In this document: positions 47,762 through 57,843 of the stretch, piece by piece
Numbering within the stretch: position 1 is the first letter of the stretch
Layout of the letters: every line of letters begins with the position of its first letter
Program-made: the position numbers and the translations under genes
Notes under the pieces: generated by a model
What the model was told of the DNA's origin: nothing
What the model saw: the letters and a program-made list of their open reading frames with translations, nothing else
The model's database searches: none
Source: Oleiagrimonas sp963821885
GTDB taxonomy: Bacteria > Pseudomonadota > Gammaproteobacteria > Xanthomonadales > Rhodanobacteraceae
NCBI GenBank assembly: GCA_963821885.1
Contig: CAWGFN010000001.1
Location: forward strand, 434,001 to 498,000
DNA length: 64,000 nucleotides
Reading direction: 5' to 3'

Positions 47762-50154
47762 CAGGCGCCACCCTGCCCGGCCAGCAAGGTCTGCAGGCGC
47801 GCCTCGTCCCAGACCTCGATGCCCAGCTTCTTTGCCTTGTCGAGTTTGGAACCGGCCGACTCGCCGGCCACGACGAAGTTGGTGTTCTTCGACACGCTGG
47901 CGCTGACCTTTGCGCCCAGCGCCTCGAGCCTTTCCTTCGCCTCGTCGCGGGACATGGCATTGAGTGCTCCCGTAAGCACGACAGTTTGAACCGCTTAGTG
48001 GCAGCCCACCATCCGCAATTGCCGGAGCTGCCGCCAGCAGCTCATGCCTGAAATTTCAACTTCGAACAGTCGATCGCGTTTCTCATTTTCGGCAAGATGA
48101 GTCTCAAGTCCCAGCACCGCGGATTTCGGACAATCCAATGGTCGACCAATGCGCGGCTCCTGCGTCGACCAAAGCCTCAACTGAAGAAAAGTGCTCGGCT
48201 AAAAGCTTTTGGCTTTCTTTGCCTACTTTCGGAATCTTGAATTGCATCAATAAGTTCTCGAAAGTGAATTGCTTGTGTAGATCAGGAGAAGGGCCTGTCG
48301 CATCGCTCAGATTCACCTCAGCGGCATCTAACAATGACTCCAAGACTTTACGGTTCCCGCGTTGATGGAAAAAGGCAGCAATGGATTTGGCGACCTCCGA
48401 ACCGATATCCGGAAGCATGTGCAACACCTCAATGCGGAGGACCTTTCGATTATTTGTATATTTCCCAAATATTTAGCTAGTGTTTTTGCAGTACTTTCAC
48501 CGATATGCATGATACCCAGGCCGAACAGGAACCGGGCCAGCGTGGCGTGGCGGCTGGCGGCGATCGCATCGACCAGGTTCTCGGCCCACTTGGTGGCCAC
48601 CTTGCCCTGCTTGACGGTTTCCGGCGTGGTGCCGTCGCGTTCGTCCGCGCGGCGTTTCATGTCGACGAAGTCGTCCACCGTCAGGCGGTACAGATCGGCG
48701 GGCGTGCTCACCATGTCGAACTCGACCAGGGCATCCACGTAGCGCTCGCCCAGCCCGTCGATGTCCATGGCGCGGCGCGAGGCGAAATGGATCAGGGCCT
48801 CCTTGCGCTGCGCGGCGCAGATCAGGCCACCGGTGCAGCGGTAGGCCGCGCGGTCGTCCTCGCGCAAGAGCTCCGAGCCGCACACCGGACAGGTGTCGGG
48901 CATCTGCCAGGGCACGGTGTCGGGCGGACGGCGCTCGGGCACCACGCGCACCACCTCGGGAATCACGTCGCCGGCGCGGCGCACGATCACCGTGTCGCCC
49001 ACGCGCACGTCCAGCCGCGCGATCTGGTCGGCGTTGTGCAGCGTGGCGTGGGTGACGGTGACGCCGCCCACCTGCACCGGCTGCATGCGCGCGCGCGGCG
49101 TGGCCGCGCCGGTACGGCCGATCTGGATCTCGATGGCTTCCAGCACGGTCATCTGTTCCTGCGCCGGGTACTTGTGCGCGATGGCCCAGCGCGGCGCGCG
49201 CGAAACGAAGCCCATGACGCCCTGGCCCGCGTAGTCGTCGAGCTTGTAGACCACGCCGTCGATGTCATACGGCAGCGCGTCGCGCTGTTCGCCGATGCGC
49301 TGGTAGTAGGCGATCAGGCCGTCGAACCCACGCGCGGTGTCGACCAGCGGCGACACCGGAAACCCCCACTCGCGCAATTGCGCCAGCGTGGCCGAATGCG
49401 TCGGCGGAAGCTCGCCGCCCTCGACCTGGCCCACCGCGTAGGCGAAGAAGCTGAGCTTGCGCCGCGCGGTGATGGCGGGATCGAGCTGGCGCAGCGAGCC
49501 GGCCGCGCCGTTGCGCGGATTGGCCAGGGTCTTGGCGTCGTGCTCGCGCGCCCAGGCGTTGTAGGCCTCGAAGTCCTTGCGCAGCATGATCACTTCGCCG
49601 CGGACCTCCAGCACCCGGGGCCAGCCGCTGCCGCGCAGGCGCAGTGGAATCGCGCGGATCGTGCGCAGGTTGGCGGTCACGTCCTCGCCGGTCTCGCCGT
49701 CGCCGCGGGTGGCGCCCTGCACGAACCGGCCGTCCTCGTAGCGCAGGCTGATGGCCAGGCCGTCCAGCTTGGGCTCGACCGAGAACAGCGGCTCGCCGCG
49801 GTCCAGGGTCTGCTCGATGCGGCGCACGAAATCGCCGACCTCGGGGTAGCGTTCGGCGTCGCTGTCGCCATCCTGGCCGAACGCATTGTTCAGCGACAGC
49901 ATGGGGATGGCGTGGCGTACCTCGGCGAAGCCACCCTCGGCGCGCGCGCCGACCTTGCGCGTGGGCGAGTCCTCGCTGGCCAGGGAGGGAAACTCGGCCT
50001 CGAGCGCCTCGAGTTCGCGCATCATGCGGTCGTATTCGGCATCCGGGATATCCGGATCGTCGAGCACGTGGTAGCGATGGTTCGCGTTCTCGATGCGTTC
50101 GCGCAACTGGCGCGCGCGCGCGGTCTGCTCGGCGGAAGGGTGCGGGTGCGACAT
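47761..50154 (-). pseudogene. ligA: NAD+-dependent DNA ligase, disrupted in the HhH/BRCT part
   Basis: Seals nicks using NAD+. From ATG 50154 the frame is intact through the Ia/adenylation domain (KLDG with Lys129), OB fold and Cys4 zinc finger (CPVC…YRCTGGLICAA) up to GLGIMHIGESTAKTLAKYLG. Then a base is missing near 48430, one is extra near 48118-48122, and TAA interrupts at 47995-47997. The terminal BRCT (VVLTGALNAMSRDEAKERLE…) follows in phase. The segment ~47990-48510 is markedly AT-rich while both sides are GC-rich. ligA is essential in nearly all bacteria, so an error, a second ligase or a functional truncated form must be considered. Confidence 0.85.
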
Positions 50155-50318
50155 CGATCGGTTCCTGGCCTGACCGCGGCAGTGTACCTGCGACGCGACG
50201 CGCGGACAGCCGGCGCGCGGGGACGGCCAGGCTGACAGCCACAGGGCAAAACGCGTACCTTTCCACTCTTGCCACGCATCCACGCCGGATGCTCCATCGC
50301 TCCACGACGGGAAACCGC

Positions 50319-51725
50319 ATGCGCCTGATCCTCGCCCTGCCCCTGCTGTTCGCCACCGCGCCGGCGCTTGCCGCCGAACCGGAGGCCAACTTCCACCTGA
50401 CCGGACATCCGATCGGCTGGATCGCGCTGGCGCTGTTCGTGCTGGCCTATGTCGCGGTGATCGCCGAGGAACGCATCCAGATCGCCAAGTCCAAGCCGGT
50501 GATGCTGGCCGCGGCGCTGATCTGGGGCATGCTGGCGTGGAAGATGGGGGCCGGCCATGTCGAGCATTCGCCGGTGAAGCTGGTGTTCGAGACCATGTTC
50601 CTGGAGTACGCGGAACTGTTCTTCTTCCTGGTCGTGGCCATGACCTACGTGACCGCGATGGGCGAGCGCGGCGTGTTCGAGGCGCTGCGCGCGCAGATCA
50701 CCCGGCGCCATTTCAGCTACCGGCAGCTGTTCTGGATCACCGGCACCCTGGCCTTCTTCCTGTCGCCGATGATCGACAACCTGACCACCGCGCTGGTGAT
50801 GTCGGCGGTGATCCTGGCGCTGGGCGCGGGCAATGCGCGCTTCATCACCCTGGCCATGATCAACCTGGTGGTCGCGGCCAACGCCGGCGGCGCCTGGAGC
50901 GCCTTCGGCGACATCACCACGCTGATGGTCTGGCAGGCGCACAAGGCCGATTTCGTCGACTTCCTGACCCTGCTCGGGCCGTCCCTGGTCAATTGGCTGG
51001 TGCCGGCGCTGGCCATGCATTTCGCGGTCCCGCGCGGACGTCCCGAAGGTGCCGCCGGACATGAGCGCATCAAGCACGGCGGCATCGGCATCGTGGTCAG
51101 CTTCGCCCTGACCATCGCCATCACCGTGATCGGCAAGCAGTGGCTGGGCATGCCCACCGCGTTCGGCATGCTCACGGGCCTGGCGCTGCTGAACCTGGTG
51201 GCCTCGCACATCGACCGCCGCCTGCGCCGCTATGCGCTGGCCCAGGGTCCCGGCAACGACGTCGGCGAGAAGAGCTACTCGATCTTCAAGATCATCGCCA
51301 ATGCCGAGTGGGACACCCTGCTGTTCTTCTACGGCGTGTTCGCCTGCGTCGGCGGGCTGGCCGCGATCGGCTACCTGGAACTGGCCTCGCGGATGCTCTA
51401 CGGCGGCATCGGCTACACCTGGGCCAACACCGGCATGGGTCTGCTCTCGGCCGTGGTCGACAACATCCCGATCATGTTCGCGGTGCTGAAGATGAACCCG
51501 CCGATGGACCTGGGCCAGTGGCTGCTGATCACCCTCACCGCCGGCGTCGGCGGCAGCCTGTTGTCCGTCGGCTCGGCGGCCGGCGTGGCCTTGATGGGCG
51601 TCTCGCGCGGCATGTACACCTTTCGCACGCACCTGAAGTGGAGCTGGGCCATCGCCCTGGGCTTCGCCGCCAGCGTTCTGCTGCACCTTTGGTTCGACTC
51701 GCTGCACCTGTTCGGGGTGTCCTGA
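50319..51725 (+). CDS. nhaD: Sodium:proton antiporter NhaD
   Basis: 468 residues, signal-like first helix then ~12 TM segments. Typical NhaD stretches: YAELFFFLVVAMTYVTAM, FFLSPMIDNLTTALVMSAV and NAGGAWSAFGDITTLMVW (sodium-site region), and GVGGSLLSVGSAAGVALMG. Exports Na+/Li+ in exchange for H+ at alkaline pH. ATG 50319 gives MRLILALPLLFATAPALAAE. Immediately followed by another antiporter gene. Confidence 0.94.
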   Translation: MRLILALPLLFATAPALAAEPEANFHLTGHPIGWIALALFVLAYVAVIAEERIQIAKSKPVMLAAALIWGMLAWKMGAGHVEHSPVKLVFETMFLEYAELFFFLVVAMTYVTAMGERGVFEALRAQITRRHFSYRQLFWITGTLAFFLSPMIDNLTTALVMSAVILALGAGNARFITLAMINLVVAANAGGAWSAFGDITTLMVWQAHKADFVDFLTLLGPSLVNWLVPALAMHFAVPRGRPEGAAGHERIKHGGIGIVVSFALTIAITVIGKQWLGMPTAFGMLTGLALLNLVASHIDRRLRRYALAQGPGNDVGEKSYSIFKIIANAEWDTLLFFYGVFACVGGLAAIGYLELASRMLYGGIGYTWANTGMGLLSAVVDNIPIMFAVLKMNPPMDLGQWLLITLTAGVGGSLLSVGSAAGVALMGVSRGMYTFRTHLKWSWAIALGFAASVLLHLWFDSLHLFGVS

Positions 51726-51815
51726 TCACGGACGCGGTTCGGCCATCGGTGCCATGGATCGCCGGGCCCGATCCTGTAGCATCCGGTGACATGACCCACG
51801 CCAGCGAGCGCGTCC

Positions 51816-53051
51816 ATGCACCATGCCAGTGACATCCTGCTGCTGCTGTTCATCATCTTCGTCGCCGCGCAGGTCGGCTCGGAGATCGCGCAACGCCTGA
51901 AGCTTCCGGGCGTGGTCGGCGAGATCGCCGCCGGCTGCGTGATCGGCCCGTCGGTGCTGGGCTGGATCGGCGCCGAGCAGATCATGCCGGGCACGCCACT
52001 GGACGCTTTGGCCGAGATCGGCGTGGTGTTGCTGCTGTTCTCGGTGGGCCTGGAAACGCGCCTGGACGATCTGAAGAAGGTCGGCAAGAGCGCGTTCGGG
52101 GTCGGCGTGCTGGGCGTGATCCTGCCGTTTGCCGCCGGCGTGCTGTGGGCGCACGGCTCGGGCTTCGCCTGGATCAAGTCGATGTTCGTGGCGGCGGCCT
52201 TCGTCGCCACTTCGGCCGGCATCACCGCCCGCGTGCTGCAGGAGCTGGGCGTGCTCAGGCGCACCGAGAGCCGCGTGATTCTCGGCGCGGCGGTGATCGA
52301 CGACATCCTGGCCATGCTGCTGCTGGGCGTGGTGTCCTCGCTGCAGGGCGGCGGAAAGATCGACCTGCAGTCGCTGCTGCTGACGCTGTTCGGCGCGATC
52401 GGTTTCCTGGCCATCTTCGGCTGGGCCGGCACGCAGATGGCGCGGCGCCGTTCGTCCTGGCTGGAAAAACCGATCAGTCCGCATTCGCCGCTGACCATCG
52501 TGCTGGCGCTGTGCCTGGGCCTGGCGTTCCTGTCGACCAAGTTCGGCCTGGCGGCGATCATCGGCGCCTTCCTCGCCGGCATGATCGCCTCGGAAACCAA
52601 GCAGCGCGAGTCGCTGGAAAAGCGCACCATGCCGCTGCTGGCCCTGCTCACGCCGTTCTTCTTCGTCATCACCGGCGCCAAGATCAACCTCGCCGAGCTG
52701 GCCAGTTGGGACGCCGCCTGGATGCTGCTGGTGGTGACCCTCATCGCGATCGCCTCCAAGCTGCTGGGCGGCTTCCTCGGCGCGCTGGCGCTGGGCCGTC
52801 GCGGCGCGTTGATCGTCGGCTTCGGCATGGTGCCGCGCGGCGAGGTCGGCGTGGTGATCGCGGCCCTGGGCCTGGCCGCCGGCGTGTTCAGCGAACGCGT
52901 GTACGCGGTGATCGTGGCGATGTCGCTGCTGACCGCGGTGGTCACGCCACCGGTACTCTCCGCCCTGCTCAAGCGCAGCGCGCGCGAGGAGGCCCTGGCC
53001 TCTGCCGAGGTCGGCGATGACCCGGGCGGCCGCGATCAGGAACACCCCTAG
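51816..53051 (+). CDS. CPA2-type Na+/H+ or K+/H+ antiporter
   Basis: 411 residues, ~12 TM helices, no RCK domain. VGEIAAGCVIGPSVLGWIG, EIGVVLLLFSVGLETRLDD, SAGITARVLQELG and ILGAAVIDDILAMLLLG (paired Asp of the NapA/NhaA-type ion site) define the Na_H_Exchanger family. It follows nhaD by 90 bases on the same strand, probably a cation-homeostasis unit. Confidence 0.92.
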   Translation: MHHASDILLLLFIIFVAAQVGSEIAQRLKLPGVVGEIAAGCVIGPSVLGWIGAEQIMPGTPLDALAEIGVVLLLFSVGLETRLDDLKKVGKSAFGVGVLGVILPFAAGVLWAHGSGFAWIKSMFVAAAFVATSAGITARVLQELGVLRRTESRVILGAAVIDDILAMLLLGVVSSLQGGGKIDLQSLLLTLFGAIGFLAIFGWAGTQMARRRSSWLEKPISPHSPLTIVLALCLGLAFLSTKFGLAAIIGAFLAGMIASETKQRESLEKRTMPLLALLTPFFFVITGAKINLAELASWDAAWMLLVVTLIAIASKLLGGFLGALALGRRGALIVGFGMVPRGEVGVVIAALGLAAGVFSERVYAVIVAMSLLTAVVTPPVLSALLKRSAREEALASAEVGDDPGGRDQEHP

Positions 53052-53063
53052 ACGCCACCCCCG

Positions 53064-54482
53064 CTAGGCCTGGCGGATGGCGTCGTAGCCGTCCAGCGCG
53101 CGCTGGCGCGAGGCCTTGATGTCGAGCATCGGCTCGGGATAGCCGCACGACGCGGCGAAACCGCCCTGCTTCCACGGCTCGTGCAGCAGCGCCTTCGGCG
53201 CCTCGCGCAGTTCCGGCACCCAGCGGCGGATATAGCTGCCGTCGGGATCGAAGCGCTGCGCCTGCGAGACCGGGTTGAAGATGCGGAAATACGGCGCCGC
53301 GTCGACGCCGCTGCCGGCGACCCACTGCCAGCCGAGGCTGTTGTTGGCCAGGTCCGCGTCCACCAGGGTGTCCCAGAACCAGCGCGCGCCGTGGAGCCAG
53401 TGCTGGCCCATGTTCTTGGTCAGCCAGCTGGCCACCACCATGCGCACGCGGTTGTGCATGTAGCCGGTGGCCCACAGTTCGCGCATGCCGGCGTCGACCA
53501 GCGGTATGCCCGTGCGACCGCGCTGCCAGCGCTCGAGCGCCGACGCATCGTCGCGCCACGGGTAGCGGTCGAAGCGCTCGTCGAGGTTGCGGTTCACGCT
53601 GTGCGGAAAATGGAACATCACGTGATGGGCGAAATCGCGCCAGCCAACCTCGCGCAGGAAGGCCTCGGCGCCCTCGGCACCGGCCGCGCCGGACGCCAGG
53701 CGCCGGGCCAGGTGGTGACGGATCATGCGCGGCGTGATCTCGCCGAAGTGAAGGTGCGGCGACAGCCGCGAGGTGCCGGTGCGGGCGGGCTGGTCGCGCA
53801 ACTCGGCATAGCCGCGCACGGCGTCGTCGGCGAAGGCATCGAGCGCGGCCAGCGCGCCGGCCTCGCCCGGCGTCCAGTGGTCGGAAAACCCATCCGCCCA
53901 ATCCAGCGACGGAAGCAGCGCAAGGTCCTCGAGCGCCAGGCCGCCCTCCAGCGCCTGCACGCCGAGCGGCGACGGCACCGGAAGCGGCGCCTCGACCGTG
54001 TCGCCCAGCTGCGCGCGCAGCTTGCGCCAGAACGGCGTGAACACCCGGTACGGTTCCTCCTTCTGCGTCAGCACCTGCCACGGGCTGCGCCACAGTGCGG
54101 CGTCGAAGCTGGCCACCTCGATGTCGCGCTCGCGCAGGGACTGCTTGATGGCGGTGTCGCGCTCGACCCGCGCCGGCTCGTACAGCCGGTTCCAGTACAC
54201 CGCGCGGGCGCCACTGGCCTCGATCACGTCAAGCAGGGTCTGCAGGCTGTCGCCACGACGCAGGTGCAGGGCGCCATGGCGGCGCCGCAGATCGGCATCC
54301 AGGGCCGCCAGCGAATGATGCAGCCACCAGTGGCTGGCCGCGCCCGGCGTCCATTCACCCTCTTCTCCGGGCGCATGGATGTACAGAGGAAGGACCCTCT
54401 CGTGCCGGCGCATGGCGGCATCCAGGGCGGGATGATCCTGCAGGCGCAGGTCGCGACGAAACCAGACGATGGCGAGATCCAT
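53064..54482 (-). CDS. phrB: Deoxyribodipyrimidine photolyase
   Basis: Light-driven repair of cyclobutane pyrimidine dimers. 472 residues. N-terminal antenna domain (IVWFRRDLRLQDHPAL); C-terminal FAD domain with TSRLSPHLHFGEI, EVGWRDFAHHVMFHFP, GIPLVDAGMRELWATGYMHNR and the electron-transfer region NNSLGWQWVAGSGVDAAPYF. ATG 54482 gives the standard start. Convergent with the antiporter gene (12-base gap). Confidence 0.96.
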   Translation of the reverse strand: MDLAIVWFRRDLRLQDHPALDAAMRRHERVLPLYIHAPGEEGEWTPGAASHWWLHHSLAALDADLRRRHGALHLRRGDSLQTLLDVIEASGARAVYWNRLYEPARVERDTAIKQSLRERDIEVASFDAALWRSPWQVLTQKEEPYRVFTPFWRKLRAQLGDTVEAPLPVPSPLGVQALEGGLALEDLALLPSLDWADGFSDHWTPGEAGALAALDAFADDAVRGYAELRDQPARTGTSRLSPHLHFGEITPRMIRHHLARRLASGAAGAEGAEAFLREVGWRDFAHHVMFHFPHSVNRNLDERFDRYPWRDDASALERWQRGRTGIPLVDAGMRELWATGYMHNRVRMVVASWLTKNMGQHWLHGARWFWDTLVDADLANNSLGWQWVAGSGVDAAPYFRIFNPVSQAQRFDPDGSYIRRWVPELREAPKALLHEPWKQGGFAASCGYPEPMLDIKASRQRALDGYDAIRQA

Positions 54483-54583
54483 CGGCACAGTCTGTCTGCA
54501 GGTCGACGACGAATCCAGCCCGCGTTCAGGGATCCGCCACGCGACGGTGTAGGCTGGCATGAGCCGAAACCGCGGAACTCGTC

Positions 54584-55069
54584 ATGCGTATCCATTTCAC
54601 CTTCGCCCTCATGGCGTTACTCTCGGCCTGTTCCATGGCCACGCCACCGTCCACGCCGATGCCGGACCCCTCCAGCCAGCTGACCGGGCATGACTGGCAG
54701 CTGCAAAGCGCCGAGTCGGCGAGCGGACAGCCGCTCAAGGCCCTGCAGCCGGCCGACCACCCGCCGCTGGTGCTGCGCTTTCGTGATCATCGCTTGCATC
54801 TGCTGCATGCCTGCAACGCGATTGCCGGTCGCTACACCGTCAAGGACGGCGTGCTGCGCATCGACGCCATGCTGCACACCATGATGGCCTGTGCGGACCC
54901 GGCGCTGAACCGGCTCGAGCACGCGGCCATGGTCGCCCTGCAGGGTCCGGTTCGACTGAGCCTGGTCGCCACCGCGGCCGGACCGCGCCTGGACCTGGTC
55001 AATGCCGGCGGCGACACCCTGAGATTCATCGCCATCCCGCCGGAAGACGCCGCGCGGCCATCGCGCTGA
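54584..55069 (+). CDS. META-domain lipoprotein (HslJ-like)
   Basis: 161 residues. Lipobox LSAC at ~13-16, then a META/DUF306 domain: GHDWQLQSAESASGQPL, CNAIAGRYTVKDGVLRID, MMACADPALNRLE. HslJ-type proteins are outer-membrane or periplasmic stress proteins of unclear role. Next gene starts 12 bases on. Confidence 0.85.
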   Translation: MRIHFTFALMALLSACSMATPPSTPMPDPSSQLTGHDWQLQSAESASGQPLKALQPADHPPLVLRFRDHRLHLLHACNAIAGRYTVKDGVLRIDAMLHTMMACADPALNRLEHAAMVALQGPVRLSLVATAAGPRLDLVNAGGDTLRFIAIPPEDAARPSR

Positions 55070-55081
55070 CGCCCCGCGCGC

Positions 55082-55663
55082 ATGTCGCACGACACCACCG
55101 ACATCAACCGCCGGCGCCAGGATCTCAGCGGCCGGGACAGCGTCTGGCTGTTTGGCTACGGCTCGCTGATCTACAAGGCCGACTTCGCCTACCTGGAACG
55201 GCAGCCGGCCCACATCCAGGGCTGGGAACGGCGCTTCTGGCAGGGCTCGCACGACCATCGCGGCACCCCCGACGCGCCCGGCCGCGTGGTCACCCTGGTG
55301 CCGCGCGACGGCGCGCGCTGCGTGGGCATGGCCTACCGCGTCACGCCGGACACGTTCGACCACCTGGACGTACGCGAGAAGAACGGCTACCTGCGTTTCA
55401 CCACGCGCATGGATTTCATCGACGGCGGCGGCGCCGAGGGCCTGGTCTACATCGCCGGCGAGGACAACGCGGCCTACCTTGGCCCGATGCCCGAGGACGA
55501 CATCGCCCGGCACGTCGATGCCTCGCACGGGCCCAGCGGCAGCAACCGCGACTACGTGTTGCGCCTTGCCGAGGCGTTGCGCGCGCTCGGCGAGCACGAT
55601 GCCCACGTGTTCGCCATCGAACGCCATCTGCTCGCGCGCCGCCACGACACTGCCGCGTCGTGA
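55082..55663 (+). CDS. chaC: Gamma-glutamylcyclotransferase, ChaC family
   Basis: 193 residues. Substrate-binding WLFGYGSLIYK and catalytic Glu in LDVREKNGYLR. ChaC enzymes cleave glutathione to 5-oxoproline + Cys-Gly. The N-terminus is short compared with E. coli ChaC. Likely in an operon with the META lipoprotein and the methyltransferase. Confidence 0.9.
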   Translation: MSHDTTDINRRRQDLSGRDSVWLFGYGSLIYKADFAYLERQPAHIQGWERRFWQGSHDHRGTPDAPGRVVTLVPRDGARCVGMAYRVTPDTFDHLDVREKNGYLRFTTRMDFIDGGGAEGLVYIAGEDNAAYLGPMPEDDIARHVDASHGPSGSNRDYVLRLAEALRALGEHDAHVFAIERHLLARRHDTAAS

Positions 55664-55698
55664 GCTAGAATCGCAATCCCGAGCGCGATGCGCCCGCC

Positions 55699-56379
55699 AT
55701 GGCGCTGCCCCGGAACCGCATGCCCGGTTATCTCACCCGCGAGCTGGACCTCGATGTCGGCGGCGCGCCACTGCAGGTTCGCGCGCTGCAGGACCTGCAG
55801 CAGTTCGACGACCCGCAGGGCCTGGCCGAAAGCGTCGGCATCCATTCGGCGCAGTGGAGCCTGTTCGGTCACCCCTGGCCCTCCGGGCTGGCCCTGGCCG
55901 CGCACATGGCCGACATCGACATCGTCGGCCGGCGGATCCTGGAACTGGGCTGCGGTCTGGCTGTCGCCAGCCTGGTGCTGGCGCGGCGTGGCGCCGACGT
56001 CACCGCCAGCGACCATCATCCACTGGCCGCCGAATTCCTGCGCCACAACGCCCGCGCCAATGGCCTGCCGGACATCCCCTTCCGCCGCCTGGACTGGGAA
56101 CATCCGGATGACTCGCTGGGTCGCTTCGACCTGATCATCGGCAGCGACGTGCTGTACGAGCGGCGCCACGTGGCGCTGCTGGACGCCGTGATCGGGCGGC
56201 ATGCGCTGCCCCGCGCCGAAGTGATCGTCACCGACCCCGGACGCGGCAATGCCGCGCGCTTCGAGCGACTGCTCCGCGCACGGGGTTTCGACGTGGGCGA
56301 GATCCGCATGGCCTTCGCGCCCGACGAACGCCCGCCCGGGCGCGGACGGCTCATCACCGCGAACCGCCCGGCGCCGTAG
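55699..56379 (+). CDS. SAM-dependent methyltransferase (METTL/lysine-type class I)
   Basis: 226 residues. SAM-binding ILELGCGLAVASLVLARRG, acidic loop ASDHHPLAAEFL, and FDLIIGSDVLYERRHV, the pattern of the METTL21/ETFBKMT-type protein lysine methyltransferases. A W-P-S-G motif (FGHPWPSGLALAAHM) precedes the SAM site as in that group. Its 3' end overlaps the convergent mltF by 26 bases. Target unknown. Confidence 0.82.
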   Translation: MALPRNRMPGYLTRELDLDVGGAPLQVRALQDLQQFDDPQGLAESVGIHSAQWSLFGHPWPSGLALAAHMADIDIVGRRILELGCGLAVASLVLARRGADVTASDHHPLAAEFLRHNARANGLPDIPFRRLDWEHPDDSLGRFDLIIGSDVLYERRHVALLDAVIGRHALPRAEVIVTDPGRGNAARFERLLRARGFDVGEIRMAFAPDERPPGRGRLITANRPAP

Positions 56380-57784
56380 GCGGCGCCGTCTGCGCCAGGT
56401 CGGTGCTGTCGGCGGACAGGTGCAGCCGGTAGCGCAGGATATCGGCGTAGTTGCGTATGCGGCGCACGTAGCGCACCGGTTCCAGGCCGCGCGCGTAGCC
56501 GTGCGGCAACGAGCGGTAGTACTTGTGCTCGCTCAGCAGCGGCAGGACCTTGCTGACATCGCTCCAGTGATCGGGGTCCTTGCCCAGGCGCCGTGCCAGG
56601 CGTCGCGCGTCGCGCACGTGGCCCAGGCCCACGTTGTAGGCCGCCAGCGCGAACCAGATGCGGTCGCGCGTCGTGATCGAGTCGCTGAGGCGCTTGCGCA
56701 GCCGCGCCAGGTAGGCCGCGCCACCGCGGATGCTGGCCGCGGGATCGGTCCGCCGCTTGACGCCCACGGCCTGGGCCGTCGTCTGGGTCAGCATCATCAT
56801 GCCGCGCACGCCCGTCGGGCTGACCGCATCGGGGTTCCAGTGCGATTCCTGGTAGGCCTGCGCGGCCAGGACCAGCGGCGGCAGCTCGTAATGCCGGGCC
56901 GCCTTGTGGAACAGCTTGGCGTAGTCGGGATAGCGCGTGTCGATGCGACGGGTATAGGCGCGTATGTCGACGTAGTCGAATACCCGTGCCAGGCCGTAGT
57001 AATGGTTCATCAGCCGTTTCAGGCTGCCGTTATCGCGATAGCCGGCCAGCCAGCCGCGGGCAGCCGCGTCCAGCCTGTCCGCATCCCTGGGCAGGACCCA
57101 GGCCAGATGCTGCGGCTGGCTGAGGTCGAAGGCCACCACGAGGTTGGGAAAGAAGCGCCGGTTGATGGCGACGATGTCCGAATCGGCCACCGTGCAATCG
57201 AGCTTGCCCGACCACACCGCGCGCAGCAGGTCCTCGGTGCCGTCCCCGGCATTCTCGCGCCAGCTCAGCCTGGGGTGGTCCTTCTTCAGCGCCTCCAGCC
57301 GCGCCACGTAGCTGCTGTCGGCCACCACTTCCAGGTTCACGCCATCCAGGGCCGCCACCGAGCCGGGGCGCGGTCCGTCGCGCCGGCACACCACCTGCTG
57401 GGTGACGTCCTGGTAGTCCGGCCCGAAGCGGAATTGCTTCTCGCGCTTGGGCGTGCGGGTCAGTCCGGCGGCGATCATGTCACCCTCGCCGTCGGCCAGG
57501 GCGTGCAACAGGTCGGACACCGAATTCTTGACCACGAAGGTCGGCTTCACGCCCAGCGAGCGGGCGAAGTCGCGGGCCAGATCGTATTCGGGGCCCTCGG
57601 GGCGGTCATCGCGGCCGATGTAGTAGGTGGTCGGCGCGTTGCGCGTCAGCACGATCAAGGTGCCGCGCTCGCGAATCCGCTGCAGACGGTCCGGATGTGC
57701 CCGGCACGCGCAGAGCAGCAGGATCAGCGCGCCGCACAACGCGAGGCGCCATGGTCGAATGGACAGCATCGGGTGGTGCCGCAT
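56354..57784 (-). CDS. mltF: Membrane-bound lytic murein transglycosylase F
   Basis: 476 residues. Signal/lipid motif in ALILLLCACRAHP, an SBP_bac_3 regulatory domain (~35-270: LIVLTRNAPTTYYIG, GPEYDLARDFARSLGVKPTF), then an SLT domain (~300-440) with catalytic Glu in LAAQAYQESHWNP and the GVRGMMMLTQTTA and WFALAAYNVGLGHVRDARRL stretches. Cleaves peptidoglycan glycan strands to anhydromuropeptides at the outer membrane. ATG 57784 has a GGGGGA site. Confidence 0.95.
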   Translation of the reverse strand: MRHHPMLSIRPWRLALCGALILLLCACRAHPDRLQRIRERGTLIVLTRNAPTTYYIGRDDRPEGPEYDLARDFARSLGVKPTFVVKNSVSDLLHALADGEGDMIAAGLTRTPKREKQFRFGPDYQDVTQQVVCRRDGPRPGSVAALDGVNLEVVADSSYVARLEALKKDHPRLSWRENAGDGTEDLLRAVWSGKLDCTVADSDIVAINRRFFPNLVVAFDLSQPQHLAWVLPRDADRLDAAARGWLAGYRDNGSLKRLMNHYYGLARVFDYVDIRAYTRRIDTRYPDYAKLFHKAARHYELPPLVLAAQAYQESHWNPDAVSPTGVRGMMMLTQTTAQAVGVKRRTDPAASIRGGAAYLARLRKRLSDSITTRDRIWFALAAYNVGLGHVRDARRLARRLGKDPDHWSDVSKVLPLLSEHKYYRSLPHGYARGLEPVRYVRRIRNYADILRYRLHLSADSTDLAQTAPPTAPGGSR

Positions 57785-57843
57785 GCTTCCCCCTGTCGCG
57801 AGAATCCGACGCACTCACCATAACGCAAGCACGCTCCGCGCGT

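Noticed and set aside
56249..57823. 524-codon plus-strand frame opposite mltF
   Set aside because: Antisense shadow of mltF with Gln/His/Arg-rich composition and no domain.
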